NCBI GenBank assembly: GCA_005223375.1
Contig: RXOD01004838.1
Span: 1 to 17,808, forward strand
DNA from: Amoebophrya sp. AT5.2
Lineage: Eukaryota > Sar > Dinophyceae > Syndiniales > Amoebophryaceae
Reading direction: 5' to 3'
DNA length: 17,808 nt
This document shows positions 1 through 8,275 of this stretch, piece after piece (position 1 is the first letter of the stretch; every line of letters starts with the position of its first letter). The notes under the pieces were generated by a model. It ran no database searches. It was not told the DNA's origin and saw nothing but the letters and a program-made list of their open reading frames with translations. The position numbers and the translations under genes were made by a program.

Positions 1-1376
1 AGGTCCTTGCGGATGTTCCCCAGCCGGTCCCGCGTCTCGTTCAGCTCCAGCGACATCTGGCTCAATAACACGTTTTTGGATTCAATGTTTTGCTGCGTCT
101 CTTGCTCGCGGATTTTCTCCGCCACTGCCAGCCGCCGCTTCTCATACATCTCTTGCACCTGCAGCGTGTGCAGCCGCGACTCGGACTCTTGGACCTGGCT
201 GGTCATGTCCCTTACTAGCTGGCCTTGGTACTGGGTATGCGCCATCATTTGGTCCATGGTGGTTTGGGCTTCTTTCAGTTGCAAAAGCGTCTCGTTTCCT
301 TTGATCTGCAGCTCCTCATTCAGCGTCTCCATGCGCACGCGCTCGGCTCGCTCTTCCAGGATGCTGCGGTCGCGGACGCCCAGCTCCTCTCGCAGTTCCT
401 CGATGATGCGGTTTTTCGCGCCTTGCTCTGCCAGCGTGTTCTTGCGAGCCTGCTCCACCGCGTCGCACAGTCCCTCAATTTCCCTCGTTTTTTCGTTGAG
501 GTCCTGTCTGGCGGCTTGGAGGGCGTTCTCGAGGTCGAGCACCCGGCGGGTCTTGTTGGCGATCACCTTGGTCATGTCCGCGAGCTCGCCCCGCTTCGTC
601 TCCAACTCGCTCATTCTCTGCTGGTCTCTTAGTTCCAAATCCGCGAGCTCCTGATTGAGGGTCGCGATCGCAGTCTCGCGCTCCTTCAGCTGCTGCCGCA
701 TCTGCATGGCCTCCGTGTACATGCTGATTGCGCGGGCGCCGAGCTGCAGCGCGGAGATGTCGGTGTTCGCGGTGTCGATGGTGCTAATGGCTTGAATTTG
801 TCGTTCTTTCTGCAGCAAAATCTTCTCCAGGCTCTCCTTGTCCTGCCGCAATTGCGCCACCTCGGGTACGTCTGCCCCGTCTCCGCGGCGGGCCGAGGAT
901 AAAGAGGACGACTTCATTTGCAGCACTTCGTTACGGAGGACCTGGAGCTCGTCCATGAGGGTCTGAATTTGGGCGTTCTTCTCCGTCGCCAGATCGCTCA
1001 AGTCCCTCGACGTCGCGTTCGCCGCCCCGTAGTCTATCACGTGCTGCAGCTCCAGCAGCTGCTTGTCCCTGATCTCGAGGAGGCACTTGTAGAGCCGTAT
1101 TTCGCGGTCCCGCTCGTCGACTGCGAGGCTGACCACTTGTGGATTGCCGTAGTCATACCCCGCCTTTCCCGCCTGCAGCTGCTCGATGGCCTTGTCCCTG
1201 CTGGCCAGCACGGCTTCGAAGTGCTGGCTCTGCACCTGCAGTAGGTTCTCGTACTCCGTGGTCACGCTCCACAGCTTCTGGCTATCCTCTGCGTCGGCAG
1301 TTCCAGCAGCAGGCCGCATCTTGTTCATCACCGCAGAGAGCGAAGACGACGCGGAGGTGCCAGTCTCCAGATTCAT
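1..1376 (-). CDS. Long coiled-coil protein, N-terminal part (runs off the left edge)
   Basis: Read on the minus strand, one frame is open without a stop from the ATG at 1374-1376 to position 1, giving 458 residues; the 3' part is outside the window. The first 30 or so residues are Ser/Ala/Thr-rich (start MNLETGTSASSS). From about residue 35 the protein is rich in Glu, Gln, Lys, Arg and Leu with heptad spacing (for example QLKERETAIATLNQELADLE and LRDQQRMSELETKRGELADM), almost free of Pro, with a short Ser/Gly break near residues 155-170. This is the look of a long parallel coiled coil such as a centrosomal, flagellar or golgin-type scaffold, but no family signature is visible and I assign no function. 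The start is chosen because an in-frame TGA lies upstream with no other ATG between. Plus-strand open frames here are antisense shadows, rich in Ser and Cys. Confidence 0.8.
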   Translation of the reverse strand, partial: MNLETGTSASSSLSAVMNKMRPAAGTADAEDSQKLWSVTTEYENLLQVQSQHFEAVLASRDKAIEQLQAGKAGYDYGNPQVVSLAVDERDREIRLYKCLLEIRDKQLLELQHVIDYGAANATSRDLSDLATEKNAQIQTLMDELQVLRNEVLQMKSSSLSSARRGDGADVPEVAQLRQDKESLEKILLQKERQIQAISTIDTANTDISALQLGARAISMYTEAMQMRQQLKERETAIATLNQELADLELRDQQRMSELETKRGELADMTKVIANKTRRVLDLENALQAARQDLNEKTREIEGLCDAVEQARKNTLAEQGAKNRIIEELREELGVRDRSILEERAERVRMETLNEELQIKGNETLLQLKEAQTTMDQMMAHTQYQGQLVRDMTSQVQESESRLHTLQVQEMYEKRRLAVAEKIREQETQQNIESKNVLLSQMSLELNETRDRLGNIRKD

Positions 1377-2487
1377 CTTCGGCTCCTTCACGGAGCTCGG
1401 AGTCGAGGGGAAAAGAAACAACTGCAAGACGTAGACATCAACACTGCCACTGTAAGTGACGAGTTCAGCCACATTACTTCACGTCTTTGAAATAGCATCA
1501 CAACCATGCATCGGCCTTGCGATTGGGATCGGTTATAAATCAATGAAGTTGTTCTTTGTTGAAATCCAAATCAATGATGCCTATTTGCGTGACCACTACA
1601 GCGCTAAGTTTCAAATTTATTCCGTTCTCTTCTACTCTCGACATCCCAATGAATTATTGTGTACTTATTATTTTTTGATCATCGCTCTGCTCGCGCCCCT
1701 TATTCGAGTCTGAATCTGAATCGTGTTTTCCGCTTCAGAGCTGCACCTCTCGTAGAATCTGCACAAGAAGTCATTTTCCTTCATTCACGACACGACTTCG
1801 ACTACACCTTTCCGTTCGCTCCTGCTCCTTTTCGCTGTAGCTCGCGGCACTGGTAACGATGAAGAACATGCCGGGGCAAAAAAACATTTCCGGAGCTGCT
1901 CCTTGTTGTTCTCTACCCCTCTGTCCTGACCCCTTCTCAGGAGGAAGACCTCGCGGAGGCTCTCTTTGGGTGAACGTCGGAGGTATTCGTGCTACGTCCA
2001 TGCCATGCTTTATGTTTTCGTATCAATTTTGGTTTCTCGAAATAAAGAACTCATCGTGGCAGACCGCGAGATCCTTTTTACTCACGCGGCAGCCCCCGAT
2101 GGTGAAGCCACGGTTTTGTGCTTGCGTCGTAATTTTTGCTCACGCTACAGCCGATGGTGAAGCCACGGTTTTGTGCTTGCGTCGTAAATCTGTAGATTGA
2201 TAAGCTAAAGTCAATGTCAATGAACCACTGGTATAGTTAGTGTTGCTCTATGATGAGAGAGTCCTCATTGGACATGAAAAAAAATTAACGCTGAAGAAAT
2301 AAAAAAATTTAAGGTCGGCGACCGAACTACTTAAGTAGAGGTCGATGTCTCCGCCGCCAGTACAGTGCGTCAACAGACCAGCACTGCAATGGGCTCGCTG
2401 GTCGGACCGCCGGTGATGACTTAGGCGCTGGAGGCGGAACCCCGTCGTATCAATATCAATCTCTCGTCCCGTACAGCTCGTAGCTGC
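1377..2487. other. Intergenic region, coiled-coil gene 5' side and peroxiredoxin 3' side
   Basis: About 1.1 kb between two minus-strand genes. It is AT-richer than the coding flanks, for example around 1480-1700 and 2270-2330. Short open frames occur on both strands, but none shows a recognisable motif or convincing amino acid composition. It holds a two-copy tandem repeat (2075-2188) and a perfect 12-bp palindrome, ctacttaagtag, at 2327-2338. The promoter and 5' leader of the coiled-coil gene and the 3' UTR of the peroxiredoxin must lie here. No TATA box or poly(A) signal could be assigned. Confidence 0.5.
2075..2188. repeat. Two-copy tandem repeat, unit about 55-58 bp
   Basis: The two copies are about 2075-2132 and 2133-2188. 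A 35-base core beginning gatggtgaagccacgg and ending cttgcgtcgtaa is identical in both. The first copy carries three extra bases (the run of C before gatgg), so the offset changes from 58 to 55 inside the unit. Both copies also share the leader tttttRctcacgc. The repeat lies between genes, and the ATG in each unit opens no conserved frame. It looks like a recent local duplication. Confidence 0.85.
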
Positions 2488-3372
2488 CTAGATATAGCCC
2501 AAGACGCCGCCCTCCTGGTTGAAGGCGCCAACGCCCTCCATGGTGGGGGTGAGTCCCTTCTTCCCGAGCTTCCAGCTCGCCGGACACACCTGCTTGTTGC
2601 CGTCCGCGATCGACTTCTCGTGGAACTGCAAACCGTCCAGCAGCCGCAGAGGCTCGTCCAAGTTACCTGTATTCATTCAAAATTTGTCGTCCTCGTGGTA
2701 CACCATCAATCATGGCATCGTACTAGCATAGTAAGCTATTTGGTTACTACTTACTAGCGGCTCTAAGTGAGGTAGTACTAAAAATCATCGGAAAAATGTA
2801 GAAAAGGTAAAAATCGGTACGTCCAAGGGGGTCGCAGTTCTTGTGCTCCGCTCGGACGATGCCGTCCTTGTCGATCAAGAACACGCCGCGGGCGCACAAG
2901 CCGTCCGGCTGCAGGACGTCGTACGCGGCCGCGATCTCCTTCGTCTTGTCGCCAATCATGGGGTACCTTTAGAATTAATTTGAGGTTCTACAACTTGTTG
3001 TAACCAGATAGCTGAGAAATTGAAATAGATAACTTAGAAGAAAAGAACTAGATCTAGAGAGAAAGGTGGTGGAGCATCGGTATACTTGATGTCTCCGATG
3101 CCTCCGAGTTCTTTCGGCAGCAGCTTCCAGCCCTTGTGTGCGTGGTGGGTGTCCGTGGAAACGCCCAGAATCGCGCAGTTACGCTTCTCGAATTCGGGAA
3201 GGAGTTTGTCGAAGCCCGGGACCTCCGACGCGCAGACGAAGGTGAAATCAGCCGGCCAGAAAAAGAGAATCACGTACTTGCCCTTGTAGTCGGAGAGCGA
3301 CACCTCCTTGAAAGAATTGTCCGGCATGCAAGCCAGGCACGTAAACGCGGGAGCCGCCTGGTCGATCAACAT
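2488..3372 (-). CDS. PRX: Typical 2-Cys peroxiredoxin (AhpC/Prx1 type), three exons
   Basis: Thiol peroxidase that reduces H2O2 and alkyl hydroperoxides using a peroxidatic and a resolving cysteine; normally thioredoxin-linked. Exons on the minus strand are 3372-3086, 2966-2821 and 2666-2488, giving 203 residues, the usual length (about 195-205). The introns are GT-AG with consistent phase. Residues 37-47 contain the active-site block PADFTFVC: Pro40, Thr44 and peroxidatic Cys47. Arg122 and Arg145 are candidates for the conserved arginines; the latter sits in PLGR. The resolving Cys172 is in QVCPASWK near the C-terminus. A GGIG motif is present near residue 91 (GGLG in hyperoxidation-sensitive enzymes), but the tail ends in GYI without the usual YF motif. 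The residues after Cys47 are A-S-E instead of the usual P-T-E. No targeting peptide is seen, so it is probably cytosolic. The ATG at 3372 gives the family-typical N-terminus MLIDQAAPAF; a CAG 13 bases upstream could be a cis- or trans-splice acceptor. Confidence 0.93.
2667..2820 (-). other. Peroxiredoxin intron 2 (154 bp, GT-AG)
   Basis: The donor is CTTGGAC|GTACCGA and the acceptor AATACAG|GTAACTT. Splicing rebuilds PLGR-NLDEPLRLLDGLQF, the conserved segment of typical 2-Cys peroxiredoxins. The octamer CTTGGACG occurs on both sides of the intron (2820-2827 and 2655-2662). Confidence 0.92.
2967..3085 (-). other. Peroxiredoxin intron 1 (119 bp, GT-AG)
   Basis: The donor on the minus strand reads ATCAA|GTATACC and the acceptor TTCTAAAG|GTACCCC. 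Removal joins AA and G to give the family-typical DIKYPMIGDK. Pyrimidine-rich stretches lie in the first half of the intron. A GTA triplet follows both junctions. Confidence 0.92.
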
Positions 3373-4061
3373 CTTTTCGTCTTGTCTGCGCCAGGTATTA
3401 GAAGTGTCTGGGTAGTAGTAGAAATGATAACGTAAAAAAGAGCCTTTTGTTCTCTTCAGAGTCACTGGCTTTTTCTTTTCGGGAAGAAAATAAATGCGCA
3501 AAAAATTATTTTCGCTGTCACAGCCTCCAATGCATCTTGGTTCGTCAATTTGTTTAGTTATGATCAAGATCATTTTTCAGGACGGGATCGATGGATTCAG
3601 GATCTTGTCGTCGCATTTGTGTGGCATCTGCGATCCGGAGGCGCAGAACCTCTTCGTCACGATCGCGGAGAGGTCTTTCTCGAGGGCTGCTGTTCACCAC
3701 ATTTCTTGCGGCATCCCCGACGCAGTGAAACTCGACAGCGGGCGACGAAAGTCATGTGTGAGCGGTGCGTCACATTCCGAGTATTGCGGATTCAATCGAG
3801 AATAAAAATACGGTCAACTACTACAGTGGCGCAGCAGAGTTTGCAATCGAAACATGTGACATTGATTCGTGTTGCTTTGCTTGAAGGACGTGGTTGTTCC
3901 GGAGAGGGAAATAGGCTAAGGCTCTTCGATGGTCCGCGCCGAATCGCTACCAGACGGCGAAGTGGAGCCTTCAGTTTCATCTCACATGACCAGCTTAAGC
4001 GGCGCGTAGCGACCCTAAGTAACTTGACATCGGCCCGACAACTCCGAGGAGGAGCTTTTAG
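3373..4061. other. Intergenic region between peroxiredoxin 5' end and zinc-finger gene 3' end
   Basis: About 690 bp holding the peroxiredoxin promoter and 5' leader and the zinc-finger 3' UTR. Several open frames cross it on both strands, including a 171-codon plus-strand frame at 3550-4065. None has a recognisable motif, and the longest overlaps the real zinc-finger exon in antisense. No RNA gene or repeat was seen. Confidence 0.5.
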
Positions 4062-5918
4062 TTAGCGTCGGCGTCGCGAGTCGGCCCTGCCCCCACCGCG
4101 CGGCGGCGTGCGGGATCTAGCGCGGCCTCGTGCCCGTGAGTCGTCCCTCCCGCGGCCTCCTCCATCTCGCCCCCTCGGCTTGTCACACCCGCACGCGAAG
4201 CAGCGGTCCCGACTCGCAAAAACGAGCGCGTCGCAGCGTGGCTGCGTGATTTTTTTTTTCGATGAGATTCAGTTTGTCGTGGCTGTTGCCGTCGCGCTTA
4301 TGATCTTTTTCATCAGCGCGAACCTAAATATTCTTGATCTCTCTCTCTCTCTGCTACGTCCAAACAAAAAAGGAATCTTTCCCAGAATAAATTAAACACG
4401 GAACATTAGTGCATGAAGTTGGCGCTACAGTTACACTCCGTTTTGCGAAAAATGGGCGAAATGCTAGTGCTGAATAGAACAGCGAACGGATTTCAGTACG
4501 CAAAACCAATCGCCGGGCAGCGCCTTCTTTCCCTTGCCCTTGCCCCCGTCCTTACCGTCGTCATAGCGGTCCTTCCCTTTGAAGCCGCCGCCTTTCGGGT
4601 ACCGTTTTGGCGCTGAACACTTGAAGCAGCGGTCGCGCGAGGCGAAATTCATCGCATCACACGAGTCGCAATACCAGTCGCCGGGCTGTCAATATTCGTG
4701 AGGTGATGTTGGGTTCACTTCGTTTTCATGAGATTGACAGTATTGCTTCAGATTTAGGGACTCAAATTGACAAAAACTTTAGTTAAATATTTTGCATATA
4801 TTGGGCAAACGAAGGCGCAGCAGCAGCCTGCGAAGCGGCGGCGGAGCGCGGTCGTTGGGTCGGATTAGCGGAACGGCCAAGCCTCAAGCCATTCAGCCAT
4901 TCAATCAAACCAAATGAATCATGAGCAGGTTGTAGATTTGAGTCTTGCAAAATGAAATACTGCAGCTAAAAATCGCACAGTACTCACATTAGCTAAGCTC
5001 CTACTGCAAAACCACACCCCCACGCAGAAGTAGATCGTGTACCAGGCAGGAAAGCCCACTGCTCGAGACATCGCATCGGTCTTCGTCACAGCAGGCGAAA
5101 TGCTTGGTGGGCGGCTGGGGCGGGCAGCCAACAGGCGGGGGGCAGCAGCGCGCTTGAGCATCCACGGACAGTGTAGTCCGATAGGCTTGATCATCATGGG
5201 CGCACGCGCATCCGCAGGCAACACGGACACCGGCTGTGGACTACAGCTACGGTTCATCTTCAGCAGGCGCGCGCATCCTGTAGATCGTGTACAGGGGCGA
5301 TCCGGCATTGATCTGGCAGCTGCTGGGCAAAAAAGCGCCGGGCTTAGTTTCGGCGACACGATCTGGCAAAAGTCTGTTGCAGCAGACAGCTCGTGCCACT
5401 GGCGGGGCTCAGTAGCAGGGCTCCTTGCATATCCATTTTAGCCTCGGGCGGGGCGTGAAGGTCGCGTGCGGCACGGCAGCAACTGCTTCGGGGCTGGGCG
5501 GCTTCGGGCACTGGCGTGTTTCTGTTTGCGCTGTGGCCGCGCCGGTTTGGTGTGTTTCTACTCCTTTCACAGCCACGCGGACGCCGCGCCACAGGGCGCC
5601 TCTGATCAGCTCTGCGCTGAGCAGCCGGTCACTTCCATTTCAATCATGTGATATTAGATAGATGTAGTAGGAGTATACGCGAAACTCGGGTCCTCCTTTT
5701 CCGGCTTTGAAGGGAAACTCGGGTCCTCCTTTCAAACCCTTGCCGCCCTTCGGCGAACGGTCACGGCCTCCGGAGCGGGAGCGCGAACGGCTAGGACCGC
5801 GGGAGCCGTTTTTTGTCGACCCGCACTTGAAGCACCGATCCTTCGAGGCGAAAACCATGGTGCCGCAGTTGGGGCAATCCCAATCCCCGTCACGACGTTC
5901 TTGTGGAGGCCCACCCAT
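4062..5918 (-). CDS. Protein with three RanBP2-type zinc fingers and RS/RG-rich linkers (ZRANB2-like), three exons
   Basis: Exons on the minus strand are 5918-5679, 4685-4500 and 4241-4062, all in phase 0, giving 201 residues. Each finger has the W-x-C-x2-C-x10-C-x2-C spacing of zf-RanBP. Finger 1 has W13, C15, C18, C29, C32; finger 2 has W84, C86, C89, C100, C103; finger 3 has W140, C142, C145, C156, C159. Finger 3 is split by intron 2 between its first two cysteines, and only splicing restores it. The linker after finger 1 is RS-rich (SRSRSRS at 43-49), that after finger 2 is Gly/Lys-rich, and the tail is RG/RS-rich and ends in RRRR. Fingers of this type in ZRANB2 bind single-stranded GGU-containing RNA, and RS domains bind splicing factors, so a nuclear RNA-processing role is inferred. 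The Asn after the second cysteine, important for RNA contact in ZRANB2, is kept only in finger 2 (Asn93); fingers 1 and 3 have Val. The ATG at 5918 has a good context; an in-frame ATG at 6047 would add a less protein-like extension. Confidence 0.85.
4242..4499 (-). other. Zinc-finger gene intron 2 (258 bp, GT-AG) with A10 tract and AG microsatellite
   Basis: The donor is GGTTTTGC|GTACTGA and the acceptor ATCACGCAG|CCACGC. Removal joins GDWFC to PRCDALVFASRDRCFACG, completing finger 3. On the transcribed strand an A10 run (plus-strand T10 at 4250-4259) lies just upstream of the acceptor, where a pyrimidine tract would be expected. A short (AG)n run (plus-strand CT at about 4336-4352) lies mid-intron. 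Confidence 0.85.
4686..5678 (-). other. Zinc-finger gene intron 1 (993 bp, GT-AG)
   Basis: The donor is GAGTTTCGC|GTATACT and the acceptor ATATTGACAG|CCCGGCGAC. Joining gives KGGPEFR-PGDWYCDSC in phase 0. It is far longer than the other introns. Its ends are AT-rich, while about 5040-5640 is GC-rich with short repeated words: gtagatcgtgta at about 5031 and again at about 5281, and the inverted core acacgatct near 5354. Open frames of 130-150 codons cross it on both strands without a recognisable motif. A nested element or an unrecognised exon is possible. Confidence 0.7.
5681..5733. repeat. 20-bp direct repeat at the end of zinc-finger exon 1
   Basis: The sequence gaaactcgggtcctcctttt at 5681-5700 recurs with one change at 5714-5733, a 33-bp period. 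It encodes two copies of KGGPEF in the linker. The donor site of intron 1 follows directly after the second coding copy. Confidence 0.85.
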
Positions 5919-7264
5919 AGTGATGATGTTTGTTCTTGGTGCGTCTGACTGTTGTTGATGTTGTCCTCTGTAGAAGTAGATGTGCTTCTGGCTCCTCCTT
6001 GCGGGATGTTCAAACTCTCTCCACCAAATCCAAATCCAATACCCCAACCTGCAAGATGGAGGAGTTTCTCGATTACGACCGTAGTGTCACCACCTCTACC
6101 TGTTCACCACCACAACCACCAGTCAACAAGGTCGATGATGCGTGCGTGCAGAGGGTGCTGTTCTGTTTTGATCGAGGTCGTGCCCGGGAGTGACGCGATG
6201 CAAATTTGGGTGATCTTGGCTTGCTGTTGATGCTGCCGCGGTCCTTGTGCCTTCTCGGATAATCATTTCCGTTCAGGTCGTGTAGTTTTACGATCTACGC
6301 AGCAACCCCCCAGCATCAGCAGTCTGCTCATACTTCCACCAGCTGTCCTGCCTCTTCACCTGTCTTGCTTACAACGACGACCCATCACTGACAATTGACG
6401 TTTAGTACGAAGTCTGGATGGCCCAGCTGTGATCGATGGCGTTTCTTGATGAACATCTTCATCGAGGACAACCTGCGGTCTCCAGCTCATCTCTGCAGCT
6501 CCACCCACTGCTACTTTCAAATTCTCAATGAGCACAGCGGCCTTTAGCTTTATCGTCTTCGTCATCACGCTAGCTGCACATGACGTTGCACTGGTGGAGC
6601 TGGAGGCGTCACACGTGGAGGATGAGCCTCGAAGTCCATGGAAGCAGCGAAACTCGTACCGAGAGTCTCCTGCCTTTTGCTTTTCTGCCGCAGCATTGAC
6701 ATCCGCTCCCGCGGGCGACAACGAACTGCTACACAGGGGTGCCCCGCCCTCGCCGCACTTTATTGTTGCCGGCAAAAGTAAATGGCGCCGCGGAGATTTT
6801 ATTTCCGTCCCGACAGACAGCGAAAACTCGGGTCGGAGCGAGAAGATAGCAGGAACGGTGGGTTGGCTGTAAATTTTGCTTGCACGCCGGGTCGTGCGAA
6901 TGCGTCAGCGTCAAATTAAGTGCTAACTGCAAAGAACGCCAGATTTTCAGAATCCATCACAATTTCAGGCGGGGAATTCATCGATTATGTGGACCCTAGC
7001 TGGAGGATTATAATAAGAAAGATTATACAAGAATTCTTCTTGATCCGTGATGGGGATCGTGACGAGGTGAAAGACAGCCGTGCTGGAACATCTCAGGCCG
7101 TTGCGTTGCGTTGCATTTCACGAGAAAAAGTTCGCGCGCACCTGCAACCACCACCAGACAGGGCGGGAGGGCGATCGGATTCAGGCAGAAGATTCTTCTG
7201 GTAGCACAGTGAGCAAGCACGAAACTGATTCAGTCCACAATAAGAATTCATCAAGAAAAGAAAC
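5919..7264. other. Intergenic region upstream of the zinc-finger gene
   Basis: About 1.35 kb between two minus-strand genes. It contains the zinc-finger promoter and 5' leader, including a minus-strand stretch of CAAC/CAGAC-like bases just before the ATG at 5918. Open frames occur on both strands. The only one with any protein-like sign is the plus-strand frame at 6528-6872, listed separately at low confidence. A minus-strand frame at 6356-6775 lacks an ATG near its beginning and shows no motif. No RNA gene was found. Confidence 0.45.
6528..6872 (+). CDS. Doubtful small ORF with a hydrophobic N-terminus
   Basis: This 114-codon frame begins with a true ATG. The first 22 residues, MSTAAFSFIVFVITLAAHDV, look like a signal peptide or signal anchor, and the remainder is polar with no motif I recognise. 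It would be the only plus-strand gene in the window, against the one-way order of all the others. A possible donor lies near its end (ACG|GTGGGT, about 6857), and another plus-strand open frame covers 6920-7204. I cannot distinguish a real short gene from chance in this compositionally mixed region. Confidence 0.2.
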   Translation: MSTAAFSFIVFVITLAAHDVALVELEASHVEDEPRSPWKQRNSYRESPAFCFSAAALTSAPAGDNELLHRGAPPSPHFIVAGKSKWRRGDFISVPTDSENSGRSEKIAGTVGWL

Positions 7265-8275
7265 TTAGTGATCGGAAGATAACCGCCCGTTTGCCGTTTC
7301 TTTCACCAACCAATCGCGGCGAAGATCTTCCGGTAGCTGTTCCCACTGCGCACGCCGGCGAAGCAGCCCGTGCCGGATGGCCTCCACGACAACTTCTCGT
7401 CTCACGCGCACCCCGTCCGGGAAGGCGTTTCTGTCTTCCCAATCGGTGAGGAGTCCTACCTTCATGGCCATACGGAGCACGTCGCCATCCTGCCGGAACG
7501 CGCCCGGGAGCTGGTCCCACTGCGTGCGCGTTAAGACGTTAATGGCTGGCACGACCACAGCTAGCATCGCGCGCACCTCCTCTGGGAAAACGCCGCGGTC
7601 GTCCCAATCCAAGCGAAAAGGCTGTTCCATAAGCAAGGCCTGCAACACGCCTGTGTCCTGACGAACCCCGGGCGGAAGCTGGTCCCACTGCGCGCGGGTT
7701 GTAAGCACCGAATTGTGGATGGCAACGCGAACCACCCCTGGGATCGCGCGGACATCTTCCGGAAAATCTTCCGCATTGGTCCAATCGGTGAGGATCTTCT
7801 TCTGTATCGCAAAAATTACGATAACTTCGAGACGCCGAGTCGCGGCCGGAAGTTGCTCCCACTCACTACGGCTCCGGAGCAGCTTCCACCCCATGGCGGG
7901 CTTGAGCACGACCGGGCTGTGGCGCACCCTGTCGGGAACTCTATCGAGGTGGCTCCACGCTTTGAACTTTCCGGAATGAATTCCTCTCACGACTTGCTCC
8001 GCGGTGGGCTCCCAGGTGCGCGTTGCGACCGACACTCGCCGGAGCTGCCCGACCTCGCGCAAGCTGAGAACGTGCTTCCCAATCTCGTGAGCGATCCTGC
8101 CACTCGACAAGGCTCGCGTGACAGGTTCGGCAACAGCGTCAGCCGCTTGCTCAACAGGCGGCTCGGTAGTGGGAGCCAGGAACTTGCTTGATGCGACGGC
8201 CGAGAACGCGCGAAGAAAGACGGCCAGCAGAAGCGACCGGGCCCAAGACGCGCCCGGACAGCCGTAGGCGCCCAT
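7265..8275 (-). CDS. Secreted or membrane-targeted DUF4116-like repeat protein
   Basis: Single open frame of 336 residues from the ATG at 8273-8275 to TAA at 7265-7267. The N-terminus (basic Arg13, then LLLAVFLRAFSAVASS) looks like a cleavable signal peptide ending near residue 30. From about residue 90 the protein is built of four degenerate repeats of 55-59 residues. Each has two half-motifs: (F/V)P-x2-VR-x4-VV-x2-AI at 113, 171, 230 and 285, and W(E/D)QLP-x3-R at 139, 197, 253 and 311. The half-motif '(L/F)P..(L/V)R.(D/R)..VV..A(I/M)' resembles DUF4116 repeats, which are abundant in dinoflagellates and other protists and have no known function. That assignment is by eye. No catalytic residues or transmembrane helix beyond the N-terminus are visible. 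A likely cis- or trans-splice acceptor CTGCAG lies about 65 bases upstream of the ATG. Confidence 0.75.
   Translation of the reverse strand: MGAYGCPGASWARSLLLAVFLRAFSAVASSKFLAPTTEPPVEQAADAVAEPVTRALSSGRIAHEIGKHVLSLREVGQLRRVSVATRTWEPTAEQVVRGIHSGKFKAWSHLDRVPDRVRHSPVVLKPAMGWKLLRSRSEWEQLPAATRRLEVIVIFAIQKKILTDWTNAEDFPEDVRAIPGVVRVAIHNSVLTTRAQWDQLPPGVRQDTGVLQALLMEQPFRLDWDDRGVFPEEVRAMLAVVVPAINVLTRTQWDQLPGAFRQDGDVLRMAMKVGLLTDWEDRNAFPDGVRVRREVVVEAIRHGLLRRRAQWEQLPEDLRRDWLVKETANGRLSSDH

Noticed and set aside
7..654. Long plus-strand open frame (215 codons) opposite the coiled-coil gene
   Set aside because: It is antisense to an open minus-strand frame with clear heptad composition. The plus-strand product is a Ser/Cys/Arg/Phe mix typical of a shadow of Glu/Gln/Leu codons.
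3550..4065. Plus-strand open frame of 171 codons
   Set aside because: No motif, mixed low-complexity composition, and its end runs into the zinc-finger 3' UTR. All supported genes are on the other strand.
4250..4259. T10 run as a plus-strand terminator or U-rich RNA-polymerase III stop
   Set aside because: No tRNA or other small RNA gene lies upstream. It falls inside a well-supported intron on the minus strand.
7539..7862. Alternative minus-strand and plus-strand frames overlapping the DUF4116-like gene
   Set aside because: They are frame shadows created by the repeated GC-rich codons. Only the 336-codon frame has an ATG, a signal peptide and regular repeats.
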